A stretch of DNA of 64,000 nucleotides, from NCBI GenBank assembly GCA_964520655.1, contig CAZFNI010000010.1:1-64000 (forward strand), read 5' to 3'. This document shows positions 63,490 through 64,000 of the stretch, piece after piece. The notes below the pieces were generated by a model, which ran no database searches, was not told the origin of the DNA, and saw only the letters and a program-made list of their open reading frames with translations. The stretch's first letter is position 1; the number at the start of each line of letters is the position of its first letter. This stretch comes from JACQQW01 sp964520655 (GTDB lineage: Bacteria > Omnitrophota > Gorgyraeia > Zapsychrales > Fredricksoniimonadaceae). The position numbers and the translations under genes were made by a program.

Positions 63490-64000
63490 ATGGAAAAGAT
63501 CCAGAATATCTATAAGGTTGTCAGCAACGAGCAATTATGTCCGCAGTATTGGCGGCTGGTCTTTGACGCGCCTCCTTTGGTCCGCGAGGTCAAACCTGGA
63601 CAGTTCGTTCACATCCGCACCAATGAGAAGGGGCTTGAGCCATTCTTCCGCCGGCCGTTCTCTGTTTATCGTGCCCAGAAACATGTGGAAATATTCTATG
63701 ATGTCAAAGGCCCGGGGACAAAACTTCTTGCGGCCAAGACAAAAGGCGATACGCTCGATGTGCTGGGGCCGCTAGGCAAAGGTTTTGTGATGCCTCCAAA
63801 GGGGACCAAGCAGGTGGTCATGGTCGCTGGCGGCATCGGTGTAGCCCCCATGCTCATCCTCTCGGATGAGCTTAAACCATTGAAATATCAGCTGGTCCTT
63901 ATTTACGGCGGACGCTCCCGCGCCCACGTTTATCCGTTAAAAGAATTCAAGGATAATGGTGTGACCGTGCATATCGCGACCGATGACGGTTCCGTAGGGT
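63490..64000 (+). CDS. pyrK: Dihydroorotate dehydrogenase electron-transfer subunit, partial
   Basis: The first 170 residues of a ferredoxin-reductase-like protein, cut by the window edge. Seen are Lys-Pro-Gly-Gln-Phe-Val, the FAD motif Arg-Arg-Pro-Phe-Ser-Val-Tyr, Gly-Pro-Gly-Thr, Gly-Pro-Leu-Gly-Lys-Gly, and the NAD-binding Ala-Gly-Gly-Ile-Gly-Val-Ala-Pro-Met. PyrK passes electrons from PyrD to NAD; the iron-sulfur Cys cluster should lie just beyond the window. pyrD probably follows. An extended -10 box (TGTTATACT, 63468-63476) precedes ATG 63490. Confidence 0.9.
   Translation, partial: MEKIQNIYKVVSNEQLCPQYWRLVFDAPPLVREVKPGQFVHIRTNEKGLEPFFRRPFSVYRAQKHVEIFYDVKGPGTKLLAAKTKGDTLDVLGPLGKGFVMPPKGTKQVVMVAGGIGVAPMLILSDELKPLKYQLVLIYGGRSRAHVYPLKEFKDNGVTVHIATDDGSVG

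Overview
The window looks like a chromosomal contig from an uncultivated bacterium. My best guess is Candidatus Omnitrophota or a close PVC-superphylum relative. The reasons are a single open reading frame of about 49.2 kb (very long genes have been reported from that phylum), a pair of secreted proteins with an early Thr/Asn-Tyr-Tyr-Pro-x-Pro signature and a C-terminal S74 chaperone, and an otherwise ordinary set of Gram-negative-type housekeeping genes. The phylum is inference from style and memory; no database search was possible.

Bases 1-279 are an AT-rich leader. From about 325 to 49557 runs one uninterrupted frame encoding about 16,410 residues (roughly 1.7-1.8 MDa). In order it holds: a signal-like segment and a C39-type cysteine peptidase-like domain; hydrophobic, Cys-paired and Pro-rich segments; a long stretch I cannot assign; a Gly-rich hydrophobic belt; TPR-like helices; a SecA/SF2-like ATPase with recognisable Walker A and DEAH motifs; two separate HExxH metallopeptidase-like regions; about 13.7 kb of Ala/Val/Pro/Gln-rich repeat modules; two tandem GGDEF units with the same insertion; helical and Pro-rich linkers; and a C-terminal string of enzyme folds. 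That string is 6-phosphogluconolactonase/NagB-like, alpha/beta-hydrolase-like, possibly HPr-like, PLP fold-type II, cytidine-deaminase-like, a four-helix membrane segment, CheR-like methyltransferase, and SpoT-type HD hydrolase.

The most unusual thing seen directly in the sequence is at 38.5-39.5 kb. Two small ORFs (38541-38786 and 39267-39536) lie inside the giant gene in another frame. Each has a strong GGAGG ribosome binding site, C-rich third positions in its own frame, and a shared core around S-x-I-A-T-A-R-D-x-x-N-K-x-H-I. The giant frame stays open through both but reads there as Ser/Thr/Pro-rich low-complexity sequence. They look like a family of nested small genes sharing DNA with the giant gene, next to a stretch with abnormal codon use.

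From 49.6 kb the window is dense and conventional: alkD-like DNA glycosylase; a lipoprotein-trmB-D,D-carboxypeptidase-DsbA-like operon with overlapping starts and stops; a divergent bL27 gene; glmS; rsmI; and on the minus strand two tandem S74-chaperone secreted proteins. A divergent promoter region follows, with a clear PyrR-binding RNA hairpin in front of pyrR-pyrB-pyrC. After pyrC comes a 219-base gap packed with five stem-loops, then tRNA-Arg(CCG), a TIGR00725-type gene, mutM, and the start of pyrK, which runs off the window. The pyrimidine genes (pyrR, B, C, K) form a scattered pathway cluster. Several promoters share a TTGCCA -35 box, and some place the -10 box only 6-7 bases before the ATG, suggesting leaderless transcripts.
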